A stretch of DNA of 64,000 bases, taken from Actinacidiphila alni (GTDB taxonomy: Bacteria > Actinomycetota > Actinomycetes > Streptomycetales > Streptomycetaceae). Every line of letters starts with the position of its first letter. Position 1 is the stretch's first letter. The translations under genes were made by a program, and so were the position numbers. The stretch is taken from the NCBI RefSeq assembly GCF_900112845.1, contig NZ_FONG01000022.1:62001-126000 (forward strand). The letters run 5' to 3'. Shown in pieces: positions 32,894 to 42,086 of this stretch. The notes under the pieces were generated by a model, which saw only the letters and a program-made list of their open reading frames with translations, was not told where the DNA came from and did no database searches.

Positions 32894-33001
32894 TGTCAGG
32901 CACCCACTTCCGCCGGCGCAGCGCGCGTCCCCGCGCCCCTAAAAGACATCAGGCACTCACCTCCGCGGGAGGGGCACCCTCTTCCGCAGAGGTGCGGGGG
33001 G

Positions 33002-33772
33002 CTATGGGGCGCCGTCCTGGAGGTCGGAGGGGTCGACCGTGTGGTCGAGGAGGCCCTGGGCGAGGTCGGAGAGGCGGATGCGCCGGGCACGGGCGTGCCG
33101 GCGCAAAGCGGTGAAAGCCGCGTCGACACTGACCTGCCACCGCTCGGCGAGCAACCCCTTGGCCTGCTCGACAAGAACGCGACTCTCCAGCGCGGTCTGG
33201 AGCTGATCCGCGAGCTGCTCCCGCTGGCGCCGGGCACGGCGCTGAAGGACACCGATGGTCGTGACGTCGGCCAGGGCCTGCGCCAGCTCGGCCGTGCCGT
33301 CGGGCAGCGGCCCGGACTCGGTGCGGAACAGCACGAGCGCCCCGATGGTCTCGTCCCGCCACCGCATGGGCACGGCGAAGGCCGCCCCGTAGCCCGCGGT
33401 GCGGGCGGCGGCCGCGAAATCCGGCCAGCGCGGAGCCGCCCGCTCCAGGGCACCCGTACCGATCGGAATGCCCGCCCGATGGCACTCCCGGCCCGGCCCC
33501 TCCTTGCCGACCAGCACCCGTACGGTCTCGTCGGAGGCGGCCACCGCCTCCGCCGTACCGTCCGCGGCGCCGTCGGCGAGCAGCAGCCCGGCCGCGGCCA
33601 CCTCCAGCACGGCGACGCACCGCGCCACCAGCACGTCCCCGGCCCCGCCGTCCCCGGCCCCGGCCCGGCGGTCCCCGTCGAGGGTGTCGGCGACGGCGAC
33701 GAAGGCCGCGCCCAGCTCGGCACCGGGCGTGCGGCCCGCCGGATGGTCGGCGCCCGACGGCGTATATGTCAT
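33002..33772 (-). CDS. GAF-ANTAR transcription antitermination regulator
   Basis: 256 residues. A GAF sensor domain (residues 20-175, with AFAVPMRWRDETIGALVLFRTESGPL) is joined to an ANTAR RNA-binding domain at the C terminus (LQTALESRVLVEQAKGLLAERWQVSVDAAFTALRRHARARRIRLSDLAQGLLD). ANTAR proteins bind two-hairpin leader RNAs to allow read-through. The ATG at 33772 gives a GAF domain at the right distance. Its ligand and RNA target are unknown. Confidence 0.88.
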   Translation of the reverse strand: MTYTPSGADHPAGRTPGAELGAAFVAVADTLDGDRRAGAGDGGAGDVLVARCVAVLEVAAAGLLLADGAADGTAEAVAASDETVRVLVGKEGPGRECHRAGIPIGTGALERAAPRWPDFAAAARTAGYGAAFAVPMRWRDETIGALVLFRTESGPLPDGTAELAQALADVTTIGVLQRRARRQREQLADQLQTALESRVLVEQAKGLLAERWQVSVDAAFTALRRHARARRIRLSDLAQGLLDHTVDPSDLQDGAP

Positions 33773-34032
33773 GACTGTTGCACCCCGTGTTCCCCGTTCG
33801 TGCCCGGCCCCCGTTGCCGGACTCGCAGCCGAGTATCGCCGCAAGGGCCCGGCCGCGCCTCCGTCGTAGGTCGGAGAGACACACGGGGCCTACGGGACCG
33901 CCGTGGTGGCGGAATCCGGGCGGCGCCGAGCGCGAGCGGGAATCCTGAGTCCGGCATACGTTGGCAAGCGGTGTGTTCCCCGTCCGACGGTCCCCCGGTC
34001 TCCGCCCGGAGACCCCCGCCGAGGAGGTCCGG

Positions 34033-36972
34033 ATGCCCGTGCCCGATCCGAAGGGCGAGGCGCTGCGCCCCGTCCCGTCCGGCGCCGCCGCGCCCGACCG
34101 GCTGGACGAGTCACGCGCGACCGGCACCCCGGGCGGCCTGGCGGCCGCGCTGACCGGACTGCTCGGCCCGGACAAGGTCCGCACCGGCGTCTCCGACCTG
34201 GTGCGCTACGCCTCGGACGCGAGCCCGTACCGCTTCGTGCCGCAGGCCGTGGTGCTGCCCGGCAGCGTCCAGGACGTGGTGCGGCTGCTGGCGTACGCCC
34301 GCCGCGAGCGCCGCCACCTGGTCTTCCGGGCGGCCGGCACCAGCCTGAACGGCCAGGCGCAGGGCGAGGACATCCTCGTGGACGTACGCCGCCACTTCGC
34401 CGGCGTCGAGGTCGAGGCGGACGGCGCCCGCCTGCGGGCACTGCCCGGTACGGTCCTGGCCCGCGCCAACGCCGCCCTGGCCCGGCACGGCCGGATCCTC
34501 GGCCCCGACCCGGCCAGCGCGGTCGCCTGCACGGTCGGCGGGGTCGTCGCCAACAACGCCTCCGGGATGGCCGCGGGCACCACCCGCACCGCCTACCGCA
34601 CGGTGACGTCGATGACGGTCGTGCTGCCGTCCGGCACCGTCGTGGACACCGGCGCCCCGGACGCCGACGCGGGCCTGGAAGCCGCCGAGCCCGAACTGTG
34701 CCAGGGCCTGCTGGACCTGCGCGACGAGATCGAGGCCGACGAGGAGCTGACCGCCCGCATCCGCGCCAAGTACGCGATCAAGAACACCAACGGCTACCGG
34801 CTCGACGCCTTCCTCGACGCGGAGACGCCCGCGCAGATCCTGCGCGGCCTGATGGTCGGCTCCCAGGGCACCCTCGGCTTCGTCGCCGAGGCCGTGCTGG
34901 AGACGCTGCCGATACGCGGGGCGGCCACCGCCGCCCTGCTGTTCTTCCCGACCCTGCCGGCCGCCGCCGCGGCCGTACCGCTGTTCAACCAGGCCGGCGC
35001 CGAGGCCGTCGAGCTGATGGACGGCAATACGCTGCGCGCCGTGGTCGGCGTGCCCGGGGTGCCGGCCGACTGGGCCGGGCTGCCGCGGGAGACGACCGCG
35101 CTGCTGGTGGAATTCCGGGCCGCGGACGCCACCGAACTGGCCGCGTACGAGCGGGCCGCGGGCCGGGTCAGCGACGACCTCGGCCTGGTCACGCCCGTCC
35201 CGTCCGCCGACAACGCCTTCACCCGCGACCCGGAGCGGATCGCCGCGCTGTGGCGGATCCGCAAGGCGTTCGTGACGGCTGTCGGCGGCGCCCGCCCGTC
35301 CGGCACCACCCTGATCACCGAGGACTTCGCCGTACCGCCGGAACTGCTCGCCGACGCCTGCGCCGAACTGCTCGACCTCCAGGAACGGCACGGCTTCGAC
35401 GCCGCCGTCGCCGGGCACGCCGCGCACGGCAATCTGCACTTCCTGCTCACCTTCGACGCCGCCGACCCCGCCGACGTCGAGCGCTACGCCGCCTTCATGG
35501 ACGACTTCTGCCACCTGGTGGTGGAGCGCTTCGACGGCTCCCTGAAGGCCGAGCACGGCACCGGACGCAACATCGCGCCCTTCCTGGAACTGGAATGGGG
35601 CCCGCGCGCCACCGCCCTGATGTGGCGGATCAAACGGCTGCTCGACCCGGACGGCATCCTCGCCCCGGGAGTCGTCCTCGACCAGGACCCGCGCGGCCAC
35701 CTGCGCGGCCTGAAGACCGTCCCGGGGATCGAGCCGGTCGCCGACGCCTGCATCGAATGCGGCTTCTGCGAGCCGACCTGCCCCAGCCGCGACCTGACCA
35801 CCACCCCGCGGCAGCGGATCGTGCTGCGCCGCGAGATGCTGCGCCAGCCGCCCGGCTCCCCGGTGCTCCAGGCACTGCTCGACGCGTACGGCTACGACGC
35901 CGTCGACACCTGCGCGGGCGACTCCACCTGCGCGCTGGCCTGCCCGGTCGGCATCGACACCGGCGCGATGATGCGGGACTTCCGGCACGCCGCCCACTCC
36001 CGCGCCGAGGAGCGGGCCGCGGCCTCCGTCGCGACCCACTGGCGGGCGGCGGAACGCGCCGCACGCGCCGCGGTGGCCACCGCCGACGCCGTACGGGACC
36101 GGGCCGGCGACCGGCCGCTGGCCGTGGGCACGGGCCTGGCCCGCAAGGTGGTGCGGGCCGACCTGATGCCCGCGTGGCTGCCGGAGATCCCGGGCGCGGC
36201 GCCGCGGCGGCTGCCCCGTACGGACAAGGAGGGCGCGGCGGCCGTGTACTACCCGGCGTGCGTCAACCGGATCTTCGGGGTACCCGCGACCCGGCACGGC
36301 TCGCTGCCGCAGGCCGTCGTCGGGGTGTCCGCGCGAGCCGGCCTTCCGGTGTGGATCCCCGACGACGTCACCGGCACCTGCTGCGCCACCATCTGGCACT
36401 CCAAGGGCTACCGGGCGGGCAACGCGGTGATGGCCAACCGGATCGTGGAGGCCGCCTGGCTGTGGACCGGCGGCGGCCGGCTGCCCGTCGTGGTCGACGC
36501 CAGCTCCTGCGCGCTGGGCCTGGCCCGCGAGGTCGTGCCGTATCTCACCGACGCCAACCGGGAGCTGCACGGCGAGCTGACCGTCATCGACTCCGTGGTG
36601 TGGGCGGCCGAGCACCTGCTGCCCCGGCTCACGGTCACCGCGCCCGTCGCCTCCGCCGTACTGCACCCGACGTGCTCGATGCGGCACCTGGGCGACACCG
36701 GGGCACTGGAGGCGGTGGCGCGGGCCTGCGCCCGCGAGGTCGTGGTGCCCGACGACGCGGGCTGCTGCGCCTTCGCCGGCGACCGCGGCATGCTGCACGA
36801 GGAGCTGACCGAGGCCGCGACCCGCCCGGAGGCCGAGGAGGTCGCCGCCCGCGGCTACGACGCCTATCTGTCGGCGAACCGGATGTGCGAGCTGGGCATG
36901 GAGCACGCGACGGGGGAGGCGTACGAGTCGGTGCTGGTGGCCCTGGAGCGGGCCACCAGGGGGCGGCCCTGA
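34033..36972 (+). CDS. FAD-linked oxidase with Fe-S and CCG domains (Dld-type D-lactate dehydrogenase family)
   Basis: 979 residues, ATG after GAGGAGG. An FAD_binding_4 domain (FVPQAVVLPGSVQDVVRLLAYARRERRHLVFRAAGTSLNGQAQGEDILVD) and FAD-oxidase C domain are followed by two ferredoxin-type clusters (CIECGFCEPTCP from Cys573, CAGDSTCALACP from Cys627) and two CCG-type cysteine clusters (TCCATIWHS, Cys783/784; AGCCAFAGDRG, Cys911/912). Such fusions pass electrons from D-2-hydroxy acids to the quinone pool at the inner membrane face. D-lactate is the best guess; D-2-hydroxyglutarate or glycolate are alternatives. No linked transporter. Confidence 0.9.
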   Translation: MPVPDPKGEALRPVPSGAAAPDRLDESRATGTPGGLAAALTGLLGPDKVRTGVSDLVRYASDASPYRFVPQAVVLPGSVQDVVRLLAYARRERRHLVFRAAGTSLNGQAQGEDILVDVRRHFAGVEVEADGARLRALPGTVLARANAALARHGRILGPDPASAVACTVGGVVANNASGMAAGTTRTAYRTVTSMTVVLPSGTVVDTGAPDADAGLEAAEPELCQGLLDLRDEIEADEELTARIRAKYAIKNTNGYRLDAFLDAETPAQILRGLMVGSQGTLGFVAEAVLETLPIRGAATAALLFFPTLPAAAAAVPLFNQAGAEAVELMDGNTLRAVVGVPGVPADWAGLPRETTALLVEFRAADATELAAYERAAGRVSDDLGLVTPVPSADNAFTRDPERIAALWRIRKAFVTAVGGARPSGTTLITEDFAVPPELLADACAELLDLQERHGFDAAVAGHAAHGNLHFLLTFDAADPADVERYAAFMDDFCHLVVERFDGSLKAEHGTGRNIAPFLELEWGPRATALMWRIKRLLDPDGILAPGVVLDQDPRGHLRGLKTVPGIEPVADACIECGFCEPTCPSRDLTTTPRQRIVLRREMLRQPPGSPVLQALLDAYGYDAVDTCAGDSTCALACPVGIDTGAMMRDFRHAAHSRAEERAAASVATHWRAAERAARAAVATADAVRDRAGDRPLAVGTGLARKVVRADLMPAWLPEIPGAAPRRLPRTDKEGAAAVYYPACVNRIFGVPATRHGSLPQAVVGVSARAGLPVWIPDDVTGTCCATIWHSKGYRAGNAVMANRIVEAAWLWTGGGRLPVVVDASSCALGLAREVVPYLTDANRELHGELTVIDSVVWAAEHLLPRLTVTAPVASAVLHPTCSMRHLGDTGALEAVARACAREVVVPDDAGCCAFAGDRGMLHEELTEAATRPEAEEVAARGYDAYLSANRMCELGMEHATGEAYESVLVALERATRGRP

Positions 36973-37000
36973 TCCCCGACGGCGGGGGCCGGTTCCGGGC

Positions 37001-38152
37001 TCAGACCGGGTTGAGCGGCGGGTCCTGCGGGTGCGAGGGCAGCGGGCGCCGCTGCGGCGCGAGCAGCAGCAGGACCACGTCGTCGGTGAGCGAGCCGCCC
37101 GCGTGCTCCAGCAGGTCGTCGTAGACCCGCTGCACCGCGTCGTCCAGGTCGTACGAGGCGCCCGCGACCAGCGCGCCGACCCGTTCGGCCAGCGGGTAGA
37201 AGGTGTTGTCGGCCGGGCTGCGGGCCTCGATCACCCCGTCGGTGCACAGCACCAGCACGTCCCCGGGCTGCAGCGCCACCCGCCAGGGCGTCGGCCCCTC
37301 GTCGACCATGTCGGCCAGGCCCAGCGGCAGCCACGGCTCGTTCGGGTACAGCGTCTCGACCTCGCCGTCCCGGGCGACCCGCAGCGGCGGCACATGGCCG
37401 TAGTGCAGCAGGTCCACGCTGTCCGGCTTGTCGAACTGCGCGAACAGCGCCGTGATGAAGTCCCCGCCGGTCACATGCCGCCCGACGCTGATGTCCACCC
37501 GCCGCGCCACCTGGTCGAGGCCGCCCTCGTCGTACGCGGCCTCCCGGAACGCGCCCAGCACCACCGCGGAGGTCTGCACCGCCCCCAGGCCCTTGCCGCG
37601 CACGTCGCCGATCAGCGCCCTTACGCCGTAAGGGGTGTCGAGCACCGCGTAGAGGTCGCCGCCGATCTGCGCCGCGTCGGCGGCCGACACGTACCGCACG
37701 GCGAGTCTGATGCCGCCGACGCGCGGCTCGGGCGGGCGCATCAGGGCGTGCTGGGCCGCCTCGGCGACGGAGGCGATGGCGTTGAACGCCTTCGCGCCGG
37801 TCTCGCGGCGCCAGGCGATGTACACGCTGAAGACGGTGACGGCGCCGTACGCGACGACCTGGCCGAACACCACGTCGTGGTCGGGGAGGTCCGTGACACC
37901 GTCGTACGGGGCGAGCGCCACCTGGACGGCCAGGCCGAGCACACCGATGAAGAGGGTCCGCTGCCAGTTGACGGTGATCGCGGCCAGCGGCGGGGCGGCC
38001 ACGATGCCGGGCGTGATGAAGTGGTCCCGGCCGGCGGCGAGGTCCGCGGCGACCACCAGCACGATGGCCGCCAGGGGCAACGAGAGACCCATCCGCGACA
38101 GGTACTCGTCCTCCACCCGCTGCAAGGCCCTGACGAGCCGGACATTCTTCAC
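37001..38152 (-). CDS. Membrane-bound SpoIIE-type PP2C phosphatase
   Basis: 383 residues. The first 110 or so carry about four hydrophobic segments (LPLAAIVLVVAADLA, FITPGIVAAPPLAAITV, FIGVLGLAVQVAL, VVAYGAVTVFSVYIAW). The SpoIIE/PPM catalytic domain follows: AAQIGGDLYAVLDT and IGDVRGKGLGA with metal-binding Asp residues, GDVLVLCTDGVIEARS and LTDDVVLLLL. It likely dephosphorylates an anti-sigma antagonist. It begins nine bases after the mrpG stop on the same strand, so it is probably co-transcribed with the antiporter genes. Confidence 0.88.
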   Translation of the reverse strand: MKNVRLVRALQRVEDEYLSRMGLSLPLAAIVLVVAADLAAGRDHFITPGIVAAPPLAAITVNWQRTLFIGVLGLAVQVALAPYDGVTDLPDHDVVFGQVVAYGAVTVFSVYIAWRRETGAKAFNAIASVAEAAQHALMRPPEPRVGGIRLAVRYVSAADAAQIGGDLYAVLDTPYGVRALIGDVRGKGLGAVQTSAVVLGAFREAAYDEGGLDQVARRVDISVGRHVTGGDFITALFAQFDKPDSVDLLHYGHVPPLRVARDGEVETLYPNEPWLPLGLADMVDEGPTPWRVALQPGDVLVLCTDGVIEARSPADNTFYPLAERVGALVAGASYDLDDAVQRVYDDLLEHAGGSLTDDVVLLLLAPQRRPLPSHPQDPPLNPV

Positions 38153-38161
38153 ATGGTGAAC

Positions 38162-38521
38162 CTAACTGGCCTTTCCCGGCCGGGTCAGCCGCTCGTCCAA
38201 CTCGTCCAGGACGAGCCCTTCGCCGTCCACCTGTCCCGTGCGGTACGCCGCACGGCCCACGATGTGGGCGGCGACCGGCACGGTCATGAGCTGGAACGTG
38301 CCGATCAGTACCAGCGTTCCCAGGTCCACCCAGGAACGCAACCGCACGGCGACCCCGAGCAGCACCAGCAGCAGCCCGAGCACCTGCGGCTTGGTCGCCG
38401 CGTGCATCCGGGTGAGGGTGTCGGGCAGCTTCAGCAGCCCCACCCCCGCCACGAAGCTCAGCCCGGCGCCCAGCAGCAGGCACACCGCCGCCACCCAGTC
38501 GCCCACCGACGTCCAGCTCAC
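38162..38521 (-). CDS. mrpG: Mrp-type cation/proton antiporter subunit G
   Basis: 119 residues with three membrane helices and the MnhG/MrpG signature GVGLLKLPDTLTRMHAATKPQVLGLLLVLLG. Part of the multi-subunit Na+/H+ antiporter. It overlaps mrpF by four bases. Confidence 0.9.
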   Translation of the reverse strand: MSWTSVGDWVAAVCLLLGAGLSFVAGVGLLKLPDTLTRMHAATKPQVLGLLLVLLGVAVRLRSWVDLGTLVLIGTFQLMTVPVAAHIVGRAAYRTGQVDGEGLVLDELDERLTRPGKAS

Positions 38522-38850
38522 GGCCCCGCCCCCTCGTCGTGGTCCTGCGATTCCGCCGGTCCCGCCGGTCCCGTTGGCGGCGGGGGCTCCGGGGTGCCGC
38601 GCACCGCGATGAAGCGGGCGATGGCGACCGAGCCGGTGAAGCCGAGGAAGGCCAGCACCAGCAGTACGGGCAGCGTGTACGGGGTGCGCGCCTCGGCCGT
38701 CCGCGCGCCCAGCCCGGCCACCACCACCGCGAGCAGCGCGTCCACCGCCACCGCCCGGTCCAGCATCGACGGGCCGCGCGCCAGCCGGACGAAGACCATC
38801 ACGCCGGACGCGACCAGCAGCGCGAGCACCACCGCCGTCACCCAGCTCAT
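38518..38850 (-). CDS. mrpF: Mrp-type cation/proton antiporter subunit F
   Basis: 110 residues, three helices; VFVRLARGPSMLDRAVAVDALLAVVVAGLGA is the MrpF signature. A Pro-rich tail follows the last helix. It overlaps mrpE (ATGA) and mrpG, so E, F and G are co-translated. Confidence 0.9.
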   Translation of the reverse strand: MSWVTAVVLALLVASGVMVFVRLARGPSMLDRAVAVDALLAVVVAGLGARTAEARTPYTLPVLLVLAFLGFTGSVAIARFIAVRGTPEPPPPTGPAGPAESQDHDEGAGP

Positions 38851-39392
38851 GACGGGTCCGTCCCGGGCCGACCGGCCAGCTCGGCGATCTCCGCGCGCGT
38901 CCCGAACGCCCGCACCACCAGCCGTTCCAGCCGCCGTACCTCGTCGCGCGCCTGCTCCAGGCTCGCCGCGTCCGCGCGCGAACTCATCACATGGACGAAC
39001 AGCGTGCTCGTCGAGCGCTGCAACTCCACCACCGCGCTGCCCGGCACCGCGCTGACCGCCACGGCCGTCGCCGTCAGCATCAGATCGCCGCGCGAGCGCA
39101 GCGGCACCGCGAGCACCGCGCAGGGCAGCGGCCCCGGGCCGAGGATCTGCGCCACCGTCCGCAGCCCGGCCACCGTCAGATCGGCCACGAAACGCGCTGC
39201 GAACCGGGCCAGGCCCACCGGGTGCAGCCGCAGTTCCAGCTCCAGCGGCGGCAGCGGAAAGGCCAGGCACAGCACCACGCCGACGGCGAGTCCGGTCAGC
39301 ACATTGCCCGCCGTGACCTTTCCCCACAGCAGCACCCACACCACGATCAGCCAGACGACCAGCGGCCACTGGATTCTCCGCAGGGTACGCAC
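38847..39392 (-). CDS. mrpE: Mrp-type cation/proton antiporter subunit E
   Basis: 181 residues from GTG at 39392. WPLVVWLIVVWVLLWGKVTAGNVLTGLAVG and the late STSTLFVHVMSSRADAASLEQARDEVRRLERLVVRAFG match MrpE. A longer frame upstream adds only Arg-rich sequence. It leads the E-F-G block. Its natural neighbour mrpD lies 2.7 kb away beyond two opposing genes. Confidence 0.87.
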   Translation of the reverse strand: MRTLRRIQWPLVVWLIVVWVLLWGKVTAGNVLTGLAVGVVLCLAFPLPPLELELRLHPVGLARFAARFVADLTVAGLRTVAQILGPGPLPCAVLAVPLRSRGDLMLTATAVAVSAVPGSAVVELQRSTSTLFVHVMSSRADAASLEQARDEVRRLERLVVRAFGTRAEIAELAGRPGTDPS

Positions 39393-39629
39393 CCGCCGAA
39401 TGTTCGCAGACCGGACACCCGGGGCGGGCCTCCGACACGATCGGACCGGCCGTCGCGTTCCCGTCGTCGTGTTTCGCCCGTTGTGCGCCTGCCGCCGCAT
39501 TCCGGCCGTTGTGTTGCGCCGGGTGAACGTTCTGCGACAGCAGGGGCAACAGGGGTGGCTGTGACGTCAGGGGCTCCCTAGGGTCGCCGTGTACCTGCCA
39601 CCCTGGCATCCACCGCGCTGGAGGACCCT

Positions 39630-41039
39630 GTGCGCAAGAGAGTCATCGCGTCCGCTGCCGCCGCCCTCGGCCTGCTGCTGGCGATCCCGGCAGCCGCAGC
39701 CGACGCAGGACCGGGCGCGCCCGGCATCGGCGACCCGTACTACCCGACCTACGGGAACGGCGGCTATGACGTCTCCCACTACGACCTGGACCTGGCCTAC
39801 GAGCCCGCCACCGACGAACTGACCGGCACCACCACGATCACCGCGACCGCCACCCAGGGCCTGACCAGCTTCGACCTGGACTTCGCGCTGACCGTCAGCC
39901 GTGTCACCGTCAACGGCCGGACCGCCGCCTTCACCACCAGCGGCGAACAGGAACTGGTCGTCACCCCCGCCAAGGCGATAGCCAGGGGCCACCGGATCAC
40001 CGTCGCCGTCACGTACTCCGGCATCCCCTCCACCGTGCAGCGCTACGGCTTCACCTCCTGGCAGCGCACCCCGGACGGCGCCGTCGCCGCCAACGAACCC
40101 GAATCCGCCTGGTGGTGGTACCCCAGCAACGACCACCCCTCGGACAAGGCCACCTACGACGTGCACGTCGACGTTCCCAGCGGCGACCAGGCGATCAGCA
40201 ACGGCCTGCTGCTGTCGCAGAAGACGAAGAACGGCCGCACCGACTGGCACTGGCGGCAGAACAAGCCGCAGGCCACGTATCTGACCACGCTCGCCGTCGG
40301 CCACTTCGACATCACCCGAAGCCGCACCCGCACCGGCGTCCCCGTCATCAACGCGTACAGCACCGCGCTGAACCCGGCCACCGCCGCCAACGCCCGCGCC
40401 AGCGTGGAACGCACCGGCGAGATCATCGACTTCCTCAGCGGCTGGTTCGGCCCCTACCCCTTCGACGCGGCCGGCGGCTACGTCCCGAACGTCACGGCCG
40501 GCTTCGCCCTCGAAGCGCAGACCCGGGTCTTCTACAGCCCCAAGTTCTTCGCCAAGGGCGCCGACAGCGACGTCGCCGCGCACGAACTGGCCCACCAGTG
40601 GTGGGGCGACGACGTGTCCCTGGACCGCTGGTCCGACATCTGGCTCAACGAAGGCTTCGCCAGCTACGCCGAATTCCTGTGGGCCGAGCACGAGCACACC
40701 GGCACCCCGCAGCAGCTCGCCCAGGACATCTACGACGCGCACCCCGCCGACGACCCGTTCTGGACGGTGAAGCCCGGCGACCCCGGCGCCCAGAACCAGT
40801 TCGACGACGCCGTCTACGACCGCGGCGCCGTCGCCATCCAGGCGCTCCGCGACACCATCGGCGACCACGCCTTCCGCGCCCTGCTCAAGGCATGGCCCGC
40901 CCAGCACCGCTACGGCAACGGCACCATCCCCGAGTTCGAGAGGCTCGCCGAGCGGATCTCCGGCAAGAAGCTGGACGGCTTCTTCACCACCTGGCTCTTC
41001 ACCGGCGCCAAGCCCGCCTCCTTCCCCGCGCAGCCGTAA
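39630..41039 (+). CDS. Secreted M1 family metallopeptidase
   Basis: 469 residues, GTG start with GGAGG five bases before. A signal peptide (about 1-25, ending AAAADA) is followed by an aminopeptidase N-like fold: HELAHQWWGDDVSLDRWSDIWLNEGFASYAEFL has the HExxH zinc site and the downstream Glu. The protein lacks the long C-terminal helical domain of PepN, as in other short M1 enzymes of Streptomyces. It is inserted between mrpD and mrpE on the opposite strand and lies 15 bases upstream of the pentapeptide gene. Confidence 0.9.
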   Translation: MRKRVIASAAAALGLLLAIPAAAADAGPGAPGIGDPYYPTYGNGGYDVSHYDLDLAYEPATDELTGTTTITATATQGLTSFDLDFALTVSRVTVNGRTAAFTTSGEQELVVTPAKAIARGHRITVAVTYSGIPSTVQRYGFTSWQRTPDGAVAANEPESAWWWYPSNDHPSDKATYDVHVDVPSGDQAISNGLLLSQKTKNGRTDWHWRQNKPQATYLTTLAVGHFDITRSRTRTGVPVINAYSTALNPATAANARASVERTGEIIDFLSGWFGPYPFDAAGGYVPNVTAGFALEAQTRVFYSPKFFAKGADSDVAAHELAHQWWGDDVSLDRWSDIWLNEGFASYAEFLWAEHEHTGTPQQLAQDIYDAHPADDPFWTVKPGDPGAQNQFDDAVYDRGAVAIQALRDTIGDHAFRALLKAWPAQHRYGNGTIPEFERLAERISGKKLDGFFTTWLFTGAKPASFPAQP

Positions 41040-41054
41040 GGGCACCATGGTGCG

Positions 41055-41849
41055 GTGAGTAGTGAGCTGGTTTCGGACTGCGGCAACTGTTTCGGGCTGT
41101 GCTGTGTCGCCCTGGCCTTCACCAGATCCGCGGACTTCGCCGCCGACAAGGCCGCCGGGGAGCCCTGCGGGCACCTCGGCGGCGACGACCGCTGCGGCAT
41201 CCACGACGGCCTGCACGGCCGCGGCTACCGGGGCTGCACCGTCTACGACTGCCTCGGCGCCGGGCAGAAACTCTCCCAAATCACCTTCGGCGGCTCCGAC
41301 TGGCGCGGGGCCGCCGACGGCGGGCGCGCGATGTTCGCTCTGCTGCCCGTCGTCCGGCAGCTCCACGAACTCCTGCGCTACCTCGGCGAGGTCGTGGCGC
41401 TGCCGGCCGCGCGGCCCGTCCACGCCGCCGCGGCCGAGGCCGCCGAGCGCGTCTCCGCGCTCAGTCTCGGCGACGCCGACTCGCTGCTCGCCCTGGACGT
41501 GGCCGCCGAGCGGGCCGCCGTCAACGGGATCCTGCTGCGCGGCAGCGCCCTCGCCCGTGCCGGGCTGCGCGGGCGCGACCGGCGCGGCGCCGATCTTGTC
41601 GGCTCGCGCCTTCGGGGGGCGAATCTCCGGGGCGCCGATCTCCGGGGCGCCTACCTCATCGCCGCCGACCTTCGCGGCGCCGATCTCCGGCTCGCCGATC
41701 TCATCGGGGCCGATCTTCGCGACGCGGATCTCCGGGGTGCCGATCTCGAGGGTGCCCTCTTTCTGACCCCACCCCAACTCACCGCCGCCCGCGGCGACTC
41801 CACAACGAGGCTCCCCTCGTCTTTTGCCCGCCCCTCCCACTGGACGTGA
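41055..41849 (+). CDS. Cys-rich domain fused to pentapeptide repeats
   Basis: 264 residues. The N terminus has eight Cys (9, 12, 16, 17, 38, 47, 61, 66) in the pattern CxxCxxxCC ... C ... C ... CxxxxC, resembling the YkgJ-type metal-binding cluster. The C-terminal 80 or so residues are a run of A(D/N)LRG pentapeptides (for example GADLRGAYLIAADLRGADLRLADLIGADL), predicting a short right-handed beta-helix. Combining the two is unusual and its function is unknown; pentapeptide proteins elsewhere can shield DNA gyrase, but nothing here shows that. Probably co-transcribed with the M1 peptidase. Confidence 0.8.
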   Translation: MSSELVSDCGNCFGLCCVALAFTRSADFAADKAAGEPCGHLGGDDRCGIHDGLHGRGYRGCTVYDCLGAGQKLSQITFGGSDWRGAADGGRAMFALLPVVRQLHELLRYLGEVVALPAARPVHAAAAEAAERVSALSLGDADSLLALDVAAERAAVNGILLRGSALARAGLRGRDRRGADLVGSRLRGANLRGADLRGAYLIAADLRGADLRLADLIGADLRDADLRGADLEGALFLTPPQLTAARGDSTTRLPSSFARPSHWT

Positions 41850-41869
41850 GCCTTCCTCCTGCGGAGTGC

Positions 41870-42034
41870 GGTGCCTGATGTCTTTAGGGGCGCGGGGAAC
41901 TGCGCGCTCAGCCCCCACCGGCCGGTGGTCGCAAAACAACAGCGTCTGCCCCGCTGGGGGCGGTTTTTGACCCGCAGCCCCGCGCGGGCTGAGCGCGCAG
42001 TTCCCCGCGCCCCTATGGGGCACCCTCCTCCGCA
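41870..42034 (+). repeat. Dispersed palindromic intergenic repeat, copy 3
   Basis: Core 41887-42013 has the 20-bp inverted ends and internal invariant segment of copies 1 and 2, with the full GGTTTTT run. Beyond the core, left flank GGTGCCTGATGTCTTTA matches the lone repeat end near copy 2, and right flank TATGGGGCACCCTC matches the TATCGGGCGCCCTC next to copy 1. It fills the gap between the pentapeptide gene and the end of mrpD. Confidence 0.92.
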
Positions 42035-42086
42035 CAGTGCGGGTACAAGGGCCGCGCCCTTGACGACCTCACGCGCCGTAGGCGAC

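Larger units (their letters stand above)
32566..33001. other. 436-bp repeat-rich intergenic region
   Basis: Holds a short GC tandem repeat (32609-32660), the second dispersed palindromic repeat (32752-32893) and a lone repeat end at 32928-32954. No gene is believable here. The promoter of the 32565 gene must lie in or next to the tandem repeat. Confidence 0.6.

Noticed and set aside
33903..37124. 1073-residue plus-strand frame
   Set aside because: Arg/Gly-rich shadow of the Dld-type gene in another frame; the real gene carries FAD, Fe-S and CCG motifs.
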